A DNA stretch of 64,000 nt from Ascidia mentula (lineage: Eukaryota; Chordata; Ascidiacea; Phlebobranchia; Ascidiidae): positions 3,539,001 through 3,603,000 of the forward strand of contig OX387199.1 in assembly GCA_947561715.1 (NCBI GenBank). The letters are read 5' to 3'. Numbering within the stretch: position 1 is the stretch's first letter; each line of letters opens with the position of its first letter. The notes below the pieces were generated by a model. That model had not been told where the DNA came from and made no database searches. It saw nothing but the letters and a program-made list of their open reading frames with translations. This document shows, piece by piece, positions 13,001 to 26,000 of this stretch. A program made the position numbers and the translations under genes.

Positions 13001-14866
13001 AGCCATAGAAATATTGATACAATCAGGCAATGGCAAGTACAACAAACATGTATTATACGTATTTGTAAAGGCATTTTACCCCACTGTCTGGCACTGATGC
13101 GTCAAGTGTATTGCAGCCATGAATCTATACAGAGTATGTAATACGGTGCTGGCAACTGTGCATACATGAAGTTAAGAGAACTATGACCAAAATCGCCAAA
13201 ATATTCAAGTATTATCGCGTTTATAAGCAGAGGCCATTAAGTGGCCACATTTCCATTTTTGCCATACTAAACCTTATAGGAAAATGACAACGATACATAA
13301 AGACCACGGGTCAAGAAACAGGTGCAGAACGACGTTATTTCAGGTCAAACGCATGCCGAAGACTTCCGTGTGAATTTGACAGAGCTCGGGAATCCAAAGG
13401 CAATTCATATCCATATATAAGCACAGACTTACAACCGACATAGGAATGACTTCGCACACAAAACAAACACAAGTACATAATTCACAACCTAATATGCATC
13501 GATTTCGAGATAAAAACGGAGCCACATTAAGTGTGACGTCATAGCGTCTATAAGCGCGTCACATTTTGGCGGGCTGAGCCTACGATTTTCAAACAAACTA
13601 TAGCCATCGTCCTAGGCACGCATACAAATGCTGAGCAAACAAAATCATGACAAAGTAAACACAACTCTCGGGGAATGGCTGGAACACAAAAACAGCGAAG
13701 AATTGTCCGAACCTCGTAAGGATAGAGGGATGCCTTACTTCAAACCACATCAAACGTGTGTATTTGGATGTAAAACGTTTTACTGCTAAATCGGAACTAT
13801 AGGGATATCTAGGTTATGTTCTGTAGCGAGGTCGCTGATTTTGATTGAAAGGATATGGGGATTCTGCAACAATTTAAACGCCACGTTCTAGTTCACTAAT
13901 CATTTTAAAATGTGAATTACACTGCGGGCCATCCTACAGTGTATGCGCATTCAAAATCTGTTGACCTTTTTTTGGTTGCCACTGAGTCGCGACGAGCCCA
14001 TTATATTATTTGTTTAATTGGTACATTCATACACTTGTTACCATCCCGGAGATATCAAAAATATAGGAGTAGAAAATCGTGTATCTCCTCGCCCGACCGA
14101 TGATCTAGAGGGATTCAAGTTCGTTGCAACATGTGCTAGACTAGCTCAGTCCCAAAGTATTCGCTTGGTTGGTTAACAATCACGCAGTTATCAGTTTATA
14201 AAACATGGCTGCGCTGTCAGTGTGATTACAGAACAAAACAATTGACAGCCAGATGATACTGAAGGGGCTTTCATCACTCCTACTGCGGATTTGTCAATTG
14301 GGTGTGCTTGAAAAAGCTGAAGTGAGCGACACGGCCTTGCATCTGTCAAGCGTTTCACCTCAGTGAGCAGAATCATGCGCTCTCAAGTTTTTAGCAAGTT
14401 TTTCAGGCTTTCAAGTGATCGTGACTATGCGGGAGGTCGTACGACGTATTTCATGGGTCGCAAACACCAAACAATGCACATATATTGTTAGTGCAAGCTA
14501 TGTTTATAAACACAGGTCGTGTTTGAAACGTCTGCTCAGCACGTCAAGCATTCTTGCTTCGGCATTTCTATTTAAGGTCAATAGCTTCCAAGTATTTTGC
14601 ACACAACTGTACTGTTTCACAAACTGCGTCTCGAATACTGGGAATGTATTTAAGGCCCATGAAAATTTTCAGTCGTTTTATCGAAATGCTTTCAAACAAA
14701 TATACAAAAATAGATGCATGTCACACACAAACATTAAGGGTCATAGTCATTATAATAAACCTAAAAAACTGGATTACAGTTGGAACAAAAAAATACACAC
14801 AATATGTTTAGCTTCAGTTTTTGCAAAAGTAATGGAAAGCAACGTTATATGTGATAAAACCCTCAC
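10012..14866. other. mostly non-coding; possible long intron
   Basis: No firm gene. A 145-codon minus-strand open frame at 10485-10922 includes a usable donor near its end (TTTAG|gtaaat), but its phase does not join to the next candidate exon. A tRNA-like element is at 11425-11491 (listed separately). The open frame at 13340-13525 has no support. Confidence 0.4.
11425..11491 (+). repeat. tRNA-derived SINE-like promoter pair
   Basis: A box A-like segment (cggttaagcgctcgacc, 11425-11441) is followed about 40 bases later by a box B-like segment (aggtcgaaccc, 11481-11491), the spacing of a tRNA internal promoter. The box A core aagcgctcga is shared with the element at 49200-49274, suggesting one family. 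No clean cloverleaf or target duplication was found. Confidence 0.4.
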
Positions 14867-14966
14867 CTGTGACATGGGTGTCGAGTTATTGCTGATGTCG
14901 GAGAGATTGGAAGTAAACCCTGATTTTCCGCAGAAAGGAAACTTTTTGTTTAGCATTGGCTCGTGA
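14415..14966 (+). CDS. unidentified 183-codon open frame (may be spurious)
   Basis: Longest open frame in the left intergenic part; first ATG at 14427. At this AT content an open frame of this length is uncommon by chance, so it is listed. The protein is basic, with scattered cysteines and no domain, signal peptide or repeat I recognise. It overlaps, on the opposite strand, a minus-strand candidate exon (14867-14983), and both cannot easily be coding. Low confidence. Confidence 0.15.
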   Translation: MIVTMREVVRRISWVANTKQCTYIVSASYVYKHRSCLKRLLSTSSILASAFLFKVNSFQVFCTQLYCFTNCVSNTGNVFKAHENFQSFYRNAFKQIYKNRCMSHTNIKGHSHYNKPKKLDYSWNKKIHTICLASVFAKVMESNVICDKTLTCDMGVELLLMSERLEVNPDFPQKGNFLFSIGS

Positions 14967-14983
14967 CCATCGACGCTCGCCAT
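14867..14983 (-). CDS. candidate first exon of an unidentified minus-strand gene
   Basis: Starts at ATG (14983-14981) and runs 39 codons to a good donor (CAG|gtgagg), phase 0. The peptide begins MASVDGHEPMLNKKFPFCGK and ends in a serine/asparagine-rich stretch (SDISNNSTPMSQ). A tatcttcag acceptor lies just upstream, so it could also be internal. A candidate partner exon with matching phase is at 9848-10011. About 500 bases upstream is a CCAAT-containing stretch that could be the promoter. Confidence 0.4.
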
Positions 14984-17106
14984 ATCCGAGTTTATGTCCG
15001 TCCTGAAGATAATGCAAGGTTTTTGCGATGGTTTTCAACGTTTTTTTTCTATTATGCCTTTATGCAGTAGAGATCCCTGAAGGTTTGGACTTAATACATT
15101 ATGCTGGTGCTGCTTGTAAAAATACAAGAACATCATAAATACACTCTATGAAATGTTTAAAACAAAAACTATGGTTTTCAATGGTTTTAAACTGTCAAAA
15201 TATAATATGGTATCTCTCAGTCTATAATAGTTACCACGCTAGTGCATAGTAAACTTTGTCAATATCCGTTAAACGTGAAATGCCAGTACAAGCTTGTGTT
15301 TTAATGCCCCAAGGAACAACGCAGATTGCATAAAAATTTGCATGCAAAAATTCCTGCCATCAATTATTTATCCTTTAGACGTGGTCAAAATGTGGCTAAC
15401 ATATCTCCATCCCTTAATATTTTTTTTATACCCTATGCATAGATAGGGCTTGCAAACGGGAAACGCTTGTCAAATCAATTAGGCAAACGCTTCCTGTCGA
15501 TTGCTTCCTATTGGCTGAGAGCGCGAAACGTCACCGTCGTTACTGCGAATCTCAACGACTAAAAGGTTATTAAAACCTGAACGCCAATTGTCGGCACTTC
15601 TTGTCCATTATGGAGACAGCATGCGGCGACCACGAGACTCTTGGCAGGACGAGTACGAGGAAAAGACGCCTTTGAGGCAGAACTTTTCCCACGAACAACT
15701 TTTTTTCTCACACAGGCGTCGCGACAGGTAGCAGTCATGCATTTTTGACGGTAAAGCGGTAAGTTTTTGGAAAGCGCTCAAGAACGAATGAAAACATCAT
15801 TGAAAGACCAGCGTTATTTATGGCTTGGAAAAGGCACTCGCGACTGTGATAGTATGACATCTAACGCTTGAGAAGGTTAAACAATAAAGCTCTCAACACC
15901 GGCGTCTTATTATTCAACAGGATATTTGTATGTGATCAGACTTTGTGTTCCAAAATTTTCTCCTTTTTCATAGGAAAGCATGGTTTGGAAAACATATCGC
16001 GACACTTTTCGCCCTTTTGAAAAGATTAACAAAATAAGAAAATGCCGACAACGGTACTGCGTCTATCGAATAATTAAAATTATTGAACGAAAGTTATTGG
16101 ACAGTTTTGAGGGAGATGTTTATTTTGAAACGACAACGGTCGAAAATTGTACGCGCAGTCTTGAAACACACCCAATAACCTGACAGTAAAATTATCGCAA
16201 CAGGCGTAATTCCGACACCTCGGCAAATGAATTTTTAATGAGTAATTCCGCTCTTGTTCTCAGGCACCACCGCGAGTGTCGACCGTTTTAGAAGCACGCT
16301 GTAAAGTCTGTAACGCAAAACGCGATTTCAGTTGGCCGAAATGCCACCTACACTGCGGCCTATCCAATAACTCGATATTTGGATTCCGGTACCTTACAAC
16401 GGCACGCAACTCAAATAGATAGATCAGACGAAGTGTCACTGCTCAATAATTCATGTTCCTCTAGGTTAAGCAAACGGTCAATTAAAGCCGGAATTGACAC
16501 CACGCAAATCAATAATAAACCACGGGGTTTTCGTATTGAATTTTTCCTGATATGCGTTGTGTTACAACGTGTATAACTGAAAATCGTTAATTATAAAGTG
16601 AATGGGGATTCGTTGACGCAACCGTGGTTTGGAAGTATGCGGAAAGAGTGTATCTAAGTTCGGCATAAAGTTTGCGAGATATACATTTTACAAGTATTTT
16701 TTATCCCTTAAATAATTAATTATTCCCTTGCGGCTTTCTTCATTATACGGTTTCCCCCTAAGCTACGTAGCTCTTTAAGCAGTGAAGTAAACAAACTTTA
16801 CAATGCATAAATAGTAATCTATTCACAACCACAGGAACTTTTTACTTTTACACCAAAACAAAAAAACTGTTCGGCATCGCGTCCAGTCGAAAATCTTCCA
16901 ATCCGATGTAACGTTTACCAAATGAAATAAATATTCATGCTTCTGACAGCGTATGCTTAAAAACTATATGTTAAAACTATACACTTTGTTGCATATCAGC
17001 TAAAAAATACCAATAATGAAATGAATATTCAGGTTTCTGACGGCGTATGGCCAAACACTAATCATTTCGTCGCATGTCAACTAAAAATTACCGCAACAGT
17101 TGAGAC
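14984..17106. other. intergenic; possible promoter and a small tandem repeat
   Basis: At 15508-15520 a CCAAT box (ctattggctg, minus CCAAT) sits in a locally GC-richer stretch that may drive the minus-strand candidate exon at 14867-14983. The short open frame at 15980-16183 has no support. The 3' flank of the GPCR gene occupies the right end. Confidence 0.35.
16918..17094. repeat. imperfect tandem duplication, about 80-95 bp unit, two copies
   Basis: The stretch starting aaatgaaataaatattcatg at about 16920 recurs at 17018 as aatgaaatgaatattcagg; both continue with ttctgac(a/g)gcgtatg and end with a catatcagctaaaaa/catgtcaactaaaaa segment. Copies differ by substitutions and an indel, so the duplication is not recent. 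It lies just past the GPCR stop codon and may be part of its 3' UTR. Confidence 0.6.
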
Positions 17107-20100
17107 TTACACTTTGTGTATGCGCGCCTTAGACGCAATGTGGAGCGCGGTGCCCTTGGAGCTACAGAACCGCCATCGTCTCTGCAACGAAGCGCGGATC
17201 GCTGGGATTCTCCATATATAGAGGAAGGGGTTGGCAAGGGAGTTGAGCGAGCCGATGACGAAGACGTACAAAGCATAATCCGTCAACTTCGGGTTAGGAT
17301 AGTCGATTTGGTAATCCTGTACAAAGGATAAGCGTAAGTGCAACGAGACCTGCAAGTGCTGCGGTTGGACGGACAGACATGTTATTCTGCTGTATTTAAA
17401 CACATATGCTCCTGCCAATGAATGATTAATGATTCTTAAGGTTGTTATCCTAAAAAACTCGGGAAATACACATCCATTGCAATAACAACATTAAGATAAC
17501 ATTAACTAAAACTGCTTAAACCTATAGTAAACAAAAAATTACCACAGTTGAATCTTTTTACTACATAAAAATAGAATTCATTTACTAAATAAACGTATCA
17601 TCTGATATTAAACAATAGGCAGACGCACTTACTACTTAAACACTATATCGTTGTGGCACTTACCATACACATAACGATTCCACACGGCAACAGAGAGCAT
17701 ACAAAAATAAGCATAATAACGGAGAGGGTTCGAATAAGTCTGATGTCCCGATGGCGCATGCGTTGGCCAGTTGCTTGTTGGTGACTTTTGCGCGCCTGAA
17801 ATAAACAAGAGTCACTACCTCACCTGTGCTGCACGCTTATCACCCTTGATAATAGTTTAAGGCTACTGAATTTTCCATATTTAAACCGGAAAACTTCTAC
17901 ATACGCGCAAAAAAAACGGTTATAAGCCGTTCCGTAACAATTCCAATCAAAAAAATTTCTACGCAGCGCCAAAACCCACCGGTTAGAGTTGACCATTTTC
18001 ACTCCTACTCACCCTTAAAAATATGAGGCCATATATGAGAATGGGAAACGGCATCATCACAAACACGAATATTATCACGACGAGAATATAGGACTTTGTA
18101 AAGGGCGGAATAACTTGCGAACATTCGGATATGGGCTCGCAATGCATGTACTGGTTCGTCTGACATCTAAAAATAGACATTTGTTCTATTTCAATCAGCG
18201 TTGAAACACTACAGTAAACTTATATCAATCTTTAAATGAATGGATGCAACTTAGTACACCCATTTGCACTGTTTTCAACATATCATTATACCCTATTCAA
18301 ATAGAACATAAAGCATTAACATAAACATATAACAAACACATGCTAACAAGTAGATTACCAAACTCTAACACAAACAAAATACTAACACCAACTGAGGAGG
18401 ATGAGTGACAGCTCAAACGTGTTGCCACGTATACAAAATCACTCATGCTAAGAATTTAATTAAAAGGAAATCAAATGTAACTTTAAAGTAAAATTTGCGT
18501 TCACGTGCTATTGTAAACCTTATTGCAATAATACATTCCTATATGCGCAAATAGTGAATTGTGTGACTTTTTGTATCGCGTACATAATAACTGACAAAGC
18601 AACAAAGGAAAGCAAACATAACTTTAAAGTAAAGTCAAACAAACACATTTGAAGCAATAGGTAAAGTTAACAAATACTATAAGGCTTTCAGAATGCATGT
18701 GCAGAAAAAAAACACTTACTCGCAGGATTTTGCACAGGACCAGTCGGAAACCAGTGGCGCAAAGAGGAAAATTGCAATGGGCACTGCCCACGCTATAGTA
18801 ATCGCTATGGCAACACTGCATTGGTTGAAGTACATGCGATGTTGTCTCCTGTGAACGACTTGCATGTATCTGCAAACAAAGATCACATCGCGGTTAATGC
18901 ATTTTGCAGACTTCAAGGCACTTTCTTGTTACGGCTGTTGCTAATCGCGTTTCTGTGATCAAAACCGCGGGTGACATATTTTGGTCAAATAGAAATAATA
19001 TAAACTATCAAACATTACGTGTATAATATTAGAGGCTTCTGGAAGACCCAAACATCACTAACTTACGTATCTTTCGCTTTTTCTACAGCGGGAGTTCGAG
19101 AGTTATAAGTTACAGGGGAACATGCCCATAAATATGAGCCGGGCAGAATTTTACGTGATTTTACCGGGCATATATCAAGATACAACCGTATCTCCTATAG
19201 CTGGTTCGAACGAGGGATTAAAAACGGATATACGACCACACCATAAAACCACAGTGGCCACAAAAGTGCTTTGGTAAGTGATTACAGTGCATATTACTCA
19301 ACGAAACAGCTTATAGGTTGAAAAGGGCAACAACTTGACTCAAGTTACAATGTATTTGAAATGCCACCCCCCACAATCCAGGTCAATGTTCAATGATACA
19401 TAGTTAAATTAGGCCGGGAAACCAGCAAACGGCCAAGTCTTGTTTTGTTTGAATCGATAAAAAAACGCAATTCAAACCCTCCCAACTATAAGAACACCAT
19501 GTCAAACAAATCTTTGCAGATAGATTTCAAGCACCGATGCGTGTGAACGAGGGGCAATGGTATTGCGTTTGAATAGTTCCGTAGAATGAACGACAGGAGG
19601 CGCGATCACGCGAATCAACGAGCTCCTCAATTTATCGCGCGATTTAAATCTTATCCAGGAATACCTGGGGTGTGTACTTTGTACCGATGTCGTGTTGTCT
19701 GCACGTTCTTATCAACGTCTATCGAGATTATCTTTCTCGTAAAACAGCAGATACAAATGATAACGTTGTTTTATACGCAGTGACGTCACAATTCCAGGAA
19801 GCGATCCATTCGCGGGCAAATATAGCAAAAAAACGATTTGGGCCAAATCGGGTTCGCGCTATTTTTTGAAGATCGTTATGCGGCCAAGACAGGAAAGAAC
19901 TCATTTAGGAAATTATTCATCATTTCTTCATTGCACTTAAATGCCACCTTGACAATTTTTGTAGCATTTTTTCATGGTATTTACATTTGCTATGTTGCCA
20001 TTGATTTGTTACGTTGCGGATTTTTCGGTGAGGACAAAGCCAAAAATGAAACAAACGTCAGACTGCTGTGTATTTGAGAGGGGTTGGTAAATACAAAAGG

Positions 20101-23046
20101 CAAAATACAAACTTGCTGGTTTCGACGGGCTGAGGATGAAAATCAATACTATGATATTTCGACGGTAATCGCCTAAAATAAACTGGTCGAAGTGCGCCGC
20201 AGGTTTGCGGTTCGCGGGTTTATTTTGGGGGCTACAACCGTATTCACTTATAAAGATGATCATATTTAAGAACGGCTTATTGAAAGCACTCTAGCTGTTT
20301 TAGCTTGACGGCAGTTTCCTTCGAAAAATAATTTTTGTATTTTAGAAACGCAAATACTGTTCAGTTGTTTAACAAATGTTGACTTCAAACCGAAACCATA
20401 CTTGGCCAGTGATCGAGGTTCTTGTATAAAAACCAACTAAAAAAAGCATGACATTAAAATGTTATGGCTAGCTGAGTAAATATTGCAAACAAAATTTGTG
20501 AGGAGATTTAATTACGACATAGCTTCGACTGCTAGAGTTCCTTCACTAAGATATACGTATTCAAGATAGACCAAAATAGGCCCGGATATCATCCACATAC
20601 AGTTGCGGAATTTGCGTAGTTTGTTTTGATCGAATAGCGCTAATAAACAGCAACAGATTAGCAGCCCGAGATCATGCCTACGGGTAAGGAGCGGTTGAAG
20701 CTTGCGTTGTATACAAACAAAGCAGGCACACCAAAATATGATTGTACTATCAGCTTATCGATACCGAGCACCAACAGCCCTAACAAGGTCATTTTTGCTG
20801 CAAACAATACTTTTACAATGATCATGGCTTTAAAAACCTGTATGTCGGGCCAGTACGTCGTGGTTGACTCACATTGAAAGCAAACGGATTTGTAAAAACA
20901 ACAAATTTTTTAGAGCAGTTGTAAGCGGATCCAGAAAAACAACAGAAATGCATGTATGGCGCACGAGCTTTTAGGCGCGGCCACCTGCAATACCTGACAT
21001 TATTTGAACCGATACTAACTTAATAAGGCGAGTAATGAAATGCTGGCGGTGCAGTACTGCGTACGAAGGAAAGCAATTTACCGTTGCCGCACAAATTGCA
21101 GCCGAAAGGCTAAGACGTTGCCGTTGCGCAGGCTCTGATTGTAATGGACGTGTTGCAGGATATTTGCAAAGCACATTTTTGGAGGTAAACACACGTTTTT
21201 GACCAAGTCTTGAAACAGTTGCTGACCCAATTTATTTAACCAGTTATTTTCAACATTATAGTGACACTTGGTCGTGCATTTAAACATCGGCCACGTTGTG
21301 TTGTTTAGATGTACTTAACCGTCTCGTTTAACGCAACTTCAAGCCGCAGTCACTCATACATGGAAATAGGTTTTCAATCGCCCACTACAACGTACATCGA
21401 CGACTTTTACGTGACGAGTACTTCAGCACTATAACACTAAGACTGAAGTGCAATATCGTCGTTACCAACGGGCGCCAACGTAAATGTGATCGATGGAACT
21501 AGTTGTAAAGTGCGCGCAACTTTTTTGCCTCTGTTTGGGCTGCAATCGCGAACTGCACTGCATTCGTTAAAATAATGGACTTCGAAGCGGGCAACAAATC
21601 AACCTTCCGAGCCAAGCCATTAAGGATAGCAGGTAAAGACAAATGGACAATTTGCATTTACATACAGGACCATAGGTTTTAGGGCATGGCTTATCTGTTT
21701 TCATCAAAATTCACTAACCGTTTAATGTGAATGTTCAATACATCAACAAACACATAGTAAACCTGTGAATTTGGCCCAGCCCTCATTTCTATTTACTACT
21801 GGAAACAAGACGACGGCGGGTGGATGCAACCGGGTTACACTACTATGAACCGTACCTGTCGACGGCCAATAGTAATATTCCCGCAACAGATGATGTTGCA
21901 CTGGTGACCCAGACTCCTTGCATGATGGTCAGACTAGCCATAGTGTTGTTAATGCCAAACAGGGCAGCTAGGCAGTAATTCCAAAGCAACATCCCGCCTG
22001 CAAATAACAAAACAGCGACATTGAATGCATCTCGGCAAACGTTGTAATTTTTATGTTCCAATGTTTTGGAGTTAATGGGTATATACTGCGAGGTGTTTAT
22101 TATTCCCATGTGTATGTACGGTACACTTTCCCTACACCCACAATAATCGTTTTACTCCTAAATTAGAACTGACAACAGAGAATGCACGGATCACTTCACA
22201 CGCACAATGCAAATGCATTTGCCGCGTTATGCTTTTAATGTAATGATAGGGATTATTGGGCGTCAGTGTGCTGATGCAAAATGCTAGCCCGCCCACAGGA
22301 ACGCTGATTTGGCCTAATCGGTTGGTCGCATGAGAAGAAATGCAAACTATGCTATACTAAAGGTCAATGAGCCTAGGGAGATGCATTCCGAGCCACAGGG
22401 GGAACTCAGCCCAAATGGACAACTGGCTTTGCTACCACTGGCAACTGTATCAAAGAAAAGCTTGCTTAGTATCTGCATTTGCATATACAGCATGCGATAT
22501 TGCGTGTAATTGCCTGTACTGCCCTTGAATTTATGCCTTTTTTAGAACAGTTACTGTAATTTTGGGGTATCAAAACATATATGAATGAGCTCAATGTACA
22601 GAGTGAAAGTACTACAATATTAAAGTAATATTCACCTACCTACACAAAAATCTGACACACTGAGATGAATGATGAACCAGTACATGGGGCGAAAAAATCG
22701 TGCACTGCCACATGTGATGGCCTGTATAACCAGAGCATTTCCAACGATAATACCAGCTGCCACAAGTCCAGCAGTGATGTTTAGTGGCAGTAACTGCAGT
22801 GGCTCACAGTATATTGGCTAAAACAAATTTAAGTTTTAAAACCTGCCCATGTAAATCATGAAAAAGAAAAGTATCATAAGTACAAACAGAAAAATGATTT
22901 TTTGTTACTAGTTGTTTTAGAGGCATTACAAGATTTGGGTTTTTGCTGTTTGCATGTGAAAAATGATTGATAATAATCCTGCTTACATCTTCTGAGCTGT
23001 TAGTTATGCTTGAAATGTAGTCATCCTGGTATTCCGTATCATTCAT
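17107..23046 (-). CDS. Rhodopsin-family GPCR, MECA-like, about 352 aa
   Basis: Seven exons: 23046-22987, 22817-22640, 21997-21856, 18869-18720, 18166-18013, 17795-17664, 17349-17107 (the last may start at 17358, adding three residues). All phases agree. Landmarks: N-glycosylation sites in a 32-residue N-terminus; TM1 with GN (46-47); TM2 with LSVSD (72-76); TM3 ending AVDRY, the DRY arginine codon split by an intron; TM5 PFPILIYGLIF; TM6 CSLLPCGIV; TM7 LNSLANPFLYIW followed by a basic helix 8. The usual cysteine at the top of TM3 is absent, while extracellular loop 2 is unusually cysteine-rich (CAKSCEC, MHCEP, SECS). Absence of that TM3 cysteine, with an intra-loop disulfide instead, is known for lysophospholipid, cannabinoid and melanocortin receptors, which supports a MECA-group assignment. 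Ligand cannot be told. Confidence 0.9.
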
Positions 23047-26000
23047 CACGAACACAAATCACATTCCAATCTGCATGCAACATGTTATTATCCAAATATT
23101 ATCATACTTATGTTTGCAGTGACACATTAACCAGATACAATATTTTTGTTGTTTTTCTCACCATTACTAAGTATACAAATAATGAATTATAATTTCGGAC
23201 TTACATTTTCAAAGCGTCTCACAAATTGTCAACAGGTGATAGATCCCACATCATTAAACACAACCTGTCAAAAATCAAGAAGTTAACTGCAGAACTGTTT
23301 ACCAAGTAAATATTGGACTTGGTTCGAATCTGGCTGACTAAAATTGCCAACAATTTTCACATTAATGTTTGCAGAAGGCCTTTAAAACAAATTTTACATT
23401 TTATTTTAGTGTCCATGCATCTCAATTTTGTCACTAATTGGGAACTGATCTGTTGCAATGAATCAATGGCAATACTACTCGGACTTTCGGTCCTACAAAC
23501 ACGCGAATCTGTTTTGCATTGTTGTATTTGTAATGTTTTGCACTTTATCTGCGTTAATATCAGACAATACGTTCTAGTCTCGAAAAACATTGGCAGTTGA
23601 AACCACGACCACACCGGTTAGTTTAAGTTATAACCTAGAGAATCGCTGTTACATTGACCTTTCCAATCCGCGGTTATCGGCCGTTCTTGTCGTCGCGCTA
23701 AAAAAAACCGTACGTGCAAAAATTGACATGACCATTTCTCTCCGTTACAAAACGTCTATCATAACTTGCAAACACAAACTCCTGTTAACACACATGGCTA
23801 CACAAACCTTACTCCAACGACACGAACAAAACAAACAGTTGCCTCGTGAACTCTGGCAGCCTGCGTGCGCTTTGGTATGGCAACGGCTACGCTACGCGTC
23901 TTGAACATCAACTAGGTCTGACGCAGCAGTCATTGAAACCGACGCGAAATACATTGTTTTGGTTGGTAGAGAGTTCGCTCTCTGCGGGGGCCTGGCGACT
24001 CTCTGCGTTTCTTACACCGTTGGCTTTTTGCCTTTTTTCCTCCGTTAGCATCGCTATCGGGTTTTCGGAGAGAATGCAATATGATACTACGAACTATGGC
24101 GCAAGTTCTGCCAAACAGTCTGGGATTATTGCGATTATAACAGGATTTGTAAAAGCGGTTGTCTGTTGTGCACAACATTTATTGCGTTACTGACATTTTT
24201 GATACTGTATGTCGGAGTTGAAGGCCTAAGCAATTACTTCTAAAATTTGTTGTTTGTGTTGCAAGAATCAACATAATTTTGTAATAATTTCTTGAACCAT
24301 ATCCCGAAACATCACAGCGTATAACCGTAACCGTTCGGCTTTATTTCTTTCAAGCTTGCTGTCAATTCAGTACACACCTCCAACCTTTGATGGCCTAACA
24401 CGCATGTGTTTACTCATTAACTATGGCAATTATAACTGCCAGTCCCATGGTTGGTTGGAGTCTGTTTACACAGGTTGCATTGTTCACGCTGTCACAGCTC
24501 TTCGCTAAAACGACTTCTCCCATGGCAAGTATTTATGCGCTCTGGCACAACCTAGCGGACAAAAGAATAATGCGAAAACTATCATCTGCACAAACAACCT
24601 TAGACCATATTAAAAGTAAGGTAATTGGGTAAATAGTGCGTTAAAAAAGTAGGGCTAAAAACACTCTATGAACGTCTTCTAACTTTATGGCAACTGCCCG
24701 AGAAATTTGTTACATCAAAATCAAACCATTGGGAAAGATTACAACGTGATGTATGGAAGTGGGCTTTATTGTTACGTAATACCGTGTCTTCTGCTAACTT
24801 GTTGATGGAAAAATTTCCGAACATGGCTACACACTATCAATATGATGGAGCCAATTTCATGAAATATGTGAGATTCAGACAGATAGCCACTGTTTCGATC
24901 ATTGGATCTGATAGTCACCACAAAGTTGCGTCTTTGCCTGGACATTTGGCGGGCAACAACGTCCATAATAGTCACACAAAGCTGCACCGATAAGACATAT
25001 TAGGTCAAAACATTGGCCATCTGTTTGTAGCTCACATAATGACTAGACACTTTTGGTAGTCCAGTAAATTGAAATCACATTTTATGTGTCTATAGCTTAA
25101 AAACACGCAGATTCACAACGAATGCGTCTCTGATGTGTTTGTGGTTTGACAACAAACGACGCAAACGTGGTCACAGCATCGGGTGGGATCCTAAAGCCCG
25201 AACCGTGTTAGATAATTTCGAGTTGAACGGCGGTGAAAGGAACTGATCTGGCCTCTTCGAATAGCAAAAAGTAACGGTCCTTTGTTTTCAGACAAAAAAC
25301 AGGAGTTAGGTTGCAGGGTCGCGGTTCAGCAGGTATGGGCGTGCCCAAGGAAATGTCAGCCATTACACTGACATGTTTTAGTACTTTGGAGTGAAGTCGT
25401 GACTACCTCGAAATTCGCACCTGTTGTGTTTGAATAAAGAGAAGGTAAAAAGATTGGAGGTCGGGCAAAAATGCGTGTAATTGTTTTTCATCGTATAGTT
25501 CTTATAGTTGGTTTTACAGTGTAGTGGGAATCTCGGCACCAAATCATGTGGAATTACAAACTTTGAGTCAAGTAATGACTTTCTGGGATCGGTCAAGCAA
25601 ATGTTCCTTTCCAGAAAGTAAACAAGTTTTGGTAAAACGTTGTTAAACTTTAATTGAACGATAGATTTAAACTATAAAATCCACTGCATAGTAATACAGG
25701 AAAATAGATTTCTTGTTACGTAAGGCTACGGCAATTTAAAGTAAACTTATAACTAACTGAAAAAAATGATGTAGTTGTGTTGATTGAACACAATTTTCCA
25801 ACCGTAATTCCTGCGTGCTTTCTTAAGTCTTTCAAGCTTAAAACAGCTTTATTCGGTTACCAAGACAAACAACCTTTTATGTGGAAAAACATATAAAAGC
25901 GCTACAGCAGGATTGACTAGTGTCATCTGGGGTGATCATATAAGGGCTTAAACCTCACGGATAAGTTGTCAACCCAAGTGGAGTAATTATTAACAGAAAA

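Noticed and set aside
23846..24193. 115-codon plus-strand frame with hydrophobic stretches
   Set aside because: No start context, no splicing partner, and an equally long frame on the other strand, as expected from a GC-richer patch.
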